Part shown: positions 13,801 through 14,458 of the stretch, in pieces
How the letters are laid out: the number at the start of each line of letters is the position of its first letter
Position numbering within the stretch: the first letter of the stretch is position 1
Origin: CAYMRB01 sp964392615
GTDB lineage: Bacteria; Planctomycetota; UBA8108
Assembly (NCBI GenBank): GCA_964392615.1
Contig: CAYMRB010000260.1
Location: 1-14,458, forward strand
Reading direction: 5' to 3'
DNA length: 14,458 bases
Program-made: the position numbers and the translations under genes
Notes under the pieces: model-generated
What the model was told of the DNA's origin: nothing
Databases searched by the model: none
What the model saw: the letters and a program-made list of their open reading frames with translations, nothing else

Positions 13801-14458
13801 CTCGAGGAGGCGGAGCGCGCCCTCGACACATGGCAGTCCCACCGGCCGGACGATCCCGAGCTCGTCGAGGCCCGAGCCGACCTGCTGCTCCACCGCGGCC
13901 ACGGCCGTGCCGACGCGCGGCGGGCGATCGAGATTCTCGAGCCGGCGATCGAGAAATTCCCCCGCGCGTACGACCTTCGCTTCTCGCTGGCGCACGCGTT
14001 CTCGATCGATCTCGAGGAGGAGAAGGAGGAGGCGGTCTGGCGCGACATCATCGCCCGCCAGCCGCGCAATACGGTCGCCCGCCGGAACCTCGGCATCCTC
14101 TTGGCGCGACAGGGACGAATCGACGCGGCCGTCGAGATTCTCGAGGAGGGCGCGAAGTTCTGCCCGATCGACATCATGGCGTGGAACGCGCTGGCGAGCA
14201 CCCAGTGGAACGTCGGACGCTACGAGGACGCGCTCGCGAGCCTCGTGCGCGGACTCGAGCGTCTCCCGGAAAGCGTCGACCTGCGCGAAGAGGCCATCGA
14301 GCGGCACTTCGACGCGGGCGAAGCACAGCGCGCCGTCGAGATCGCCCGCACGGGCATCGAGGTCTATCCCGAAGGCGCCTACCTGTGGTACGTCCTCGCG
14401 GAGACGCTGAGCCGCAGCGACTCGCACACCGACGCGAACGAGATCGAAGCCGCGTTCC
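10840..14458 (+). CDS. Giant TPR protein with embedded C39-type (papain-like) peptidase domain (3' end beyond the window)
   Basis: 1206 codons visible with no stop. There is no signal peptide or membrane segment, so it is probably cytoplasmic. Residues about 1-290 are helical repeats with clear TPRs near 118-215 (WVAVCRAEVLLAEDRWDEAI). Residues about 310-450 match the C39/C39-like peptidase pattern: Q322, catalytic Cys327 in HVTCLPASIAAVL, His404 in DSGHAMAAVGLDE and Asp422 in IVHDPGSPRW, so oxyanion Gln and a Cys-His-Asp triad are in order. CLPA replaces the usual CGPA. Residues about 480-1206 are many more TPR-like units (for example RRNLGILLARQGRIDAAVEI and WNALASTQWNVGRYEDALAS near 1081-1135). 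TPRs mediate protein contacts; C39 enzymes cleave after Gly-Gly-type leaders in exporters, but no transporter is fused here, so the substrate is unknown. The start at 10840 has no good ribosome binding site. The frame is open upstream to 10414, but codon bias argues against coding there. Confidence 0.85.
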   Translation, partial: MEFDDVRSRVPRALELYGENRFLDAWDEIREWWRPELVDELTVDEIIHAGRLAGRLGGQKIRRWMLRLAHKREPAHPLVRYFAWQEGRRRRSLLSWLAEAEAHPDLESGSAEWDASFLSYQAMVWSGFRQFETAHELLERAMAIDAREPWVAVCRAEVLLAEDRWDEAIADASRAWEMSPGMPAAAALLGRALTRRQLFREAVELIVPVAEATQSYETRIVACYYLCALAERCGDGAELRRHAERARELAAGLPDIVPLADRATFDEIALTHADIASVLGDAAALREAANRLHIPYFRTVLENLRQRPDGQRIVLPFRPVFQKHVTCLPASIAAVLGRFDVDVDVDALAATITFDGTPTWLASDWLRQQGFATRLFVATADTCRALIRSGLPFVILQQSIDSGHAMAAVGLDEAADTLIVHDPGSPRWRSVLLAHIEDEEKPFGPEGLAVVPASEASRLDVLPEELGYPSQYTDEYRKAMIHRGHEAAGEVLDQLTQMLPDHPATRRLRAIHLGSTGALFEAIELQEAMLREHPNCIPLRNELLRNLHRTRDTAHIRRTLEEIVTQGRLPGIEGNESWRFPPTTWVARYADYLSLCPEDAPRAERLLTAALRRMPYHAEACHVLGDVLARQRRYEDSVLPLRLAARLEDTDEHYARAAADSMRLVGREADSIAYLEARVERLGALRRGDQVWMTLVNALDDYGRPEEAFAAMERALRAREDDPSLAARATSFWLRMGEWDRAQECLDRVGSSEHQVLWSSAAVEFHYAAGRWKRALELCAAWVESVPDNIAARRRYAWLWAHEHGHLATLELTRRWADEHQGDEDFESALLDQLEELSRDSEVESLLRARVERNPRDSWTWCRLANAVLKRASLQVGEQRDAIMADAEAVVDRCRELDPHSSQFCALEGHLAELRGDVALAVERLLRGLQHDPDHAYLYDRVLSTSRALPEPEQREIVEVLEQSLTRTTGNLHAARELALGIAERFGLEEAERALDTWQSHRPDDPELVEARADLLLHRGHGRADARRAIEILEPAIEKFPRAYDLRFSLAHAFSIDLEEEKEEAVWRDIIARQPRNTVARRNLGILLARQGRIDAAVEILEEGAKFCPIDIMAWNALASTQWNVGRYEDALASLVRGLERLPESVDLREEAIERHFDAGEAQRAVEIARTGIEVYPEGAYLWYVLAETLSRSDSHTDANEIEAAF
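11860..11877 (+). repeat. Triple GTCGAC hexamer inside the peptidase domain
   Basis: Three tandem GTCGAC units encode an alternating Val-Asp run (DVDVDVD) about 15 residues after the catalytic Cys327. A copy-number change would keep the frame and alter the loop length by two residues per unit. Confidence 0.6.

Noticed and set aside
10069..14427. Very long open frame on the minus strand (1452 codons) opposite the sigma tail and the TPR-peptidase gene
   Set aside because: It is in codon register with the plus-strand frame. It stays open because TTA, CTA and TCA codons are avoided in this GC-rich gene. The translation shows no domain, while the plus strand has clear TPR and peptidase motifs.

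Overview
This window looks like part of a high-GC planctomycete (Planctomycetota) chromosome. The basis is the strong GC bias at third codon positions and family resemblance recalled from memory: the coiled-coil protein at 1951-2754, the two-part FHA protein at 2977-4620 and the C-terminally extended sigma factor at 9508-10413 all read like planctomycete families. No rRNA, tRNA or CRISPR array was seen. The phylum call is an inference and no search was run.

Layout. 1-344 (minus strand) is the N-terminal part of an inositol-monophosphatase/histidinol-phosphatase family enzyme. It is divergent from a small envelope lipoprotein candidate (570-1055), and the space between them holds a plausible minus-strand promoter and a perfect 16-bp palindrome. 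Next come a three-helix membrane protein (1081-1827) and a membrane-anchored coiled-coil protein (1951-2754), which is followed by a long hairpin. From 2977 a signalling operon runs on the plus strand: a helical-repeat/FHA protein (2977-4620), a Ser/Thr protein kinase with a very large membrane domain (4617-7949) and a six-helix membrane protein (7946-9400). Both junctions overlap by four bases. After a 107-nt gap with two hairpins comes an ECF-like sigma factor with a Cys/His-bearing C-terminal extension (9508-10413).

The 426-nt gap from 10414 to 10839 is unusually rich. It holds a 160-bp near-perfect palindrome with 13-bp perfect inverted ends (a MITE-like element), a candidate promoter whose -35 lies in the right end of that element, an 11-bp hairpin, and a possible 41-codon ORF for a very basic peptide. 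From 10840 to beyond the right edge runs a very long TPR protein with an embedded papain-like C39-type peptidase domain that keeps a Cys/His/Asp triad.

How the genes may work together (inference): the kinase is anchored by a multi-helix membrane module. The FHA protein, translationally coupled to it, is the natural adaptor or substrate, although its FHA core lacks the usual phosphothreonine-contacting Ser-Arg. The six-helix protein may be a sensor or partner. The sigma factor may be the transcriptional output, because no classical anti-sigma gene is adjacent and the sigma factor carries its own zinc-finger-like C-terminal module. The TPR-C39-TPR protein may be a target or scaffold of the same pathway. 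The most novel points are the triplicated four-helix module in the kinase, the TPR-C39-TPR architecture next to a sigma/kinase cassette, and the palindromic element that separates them.
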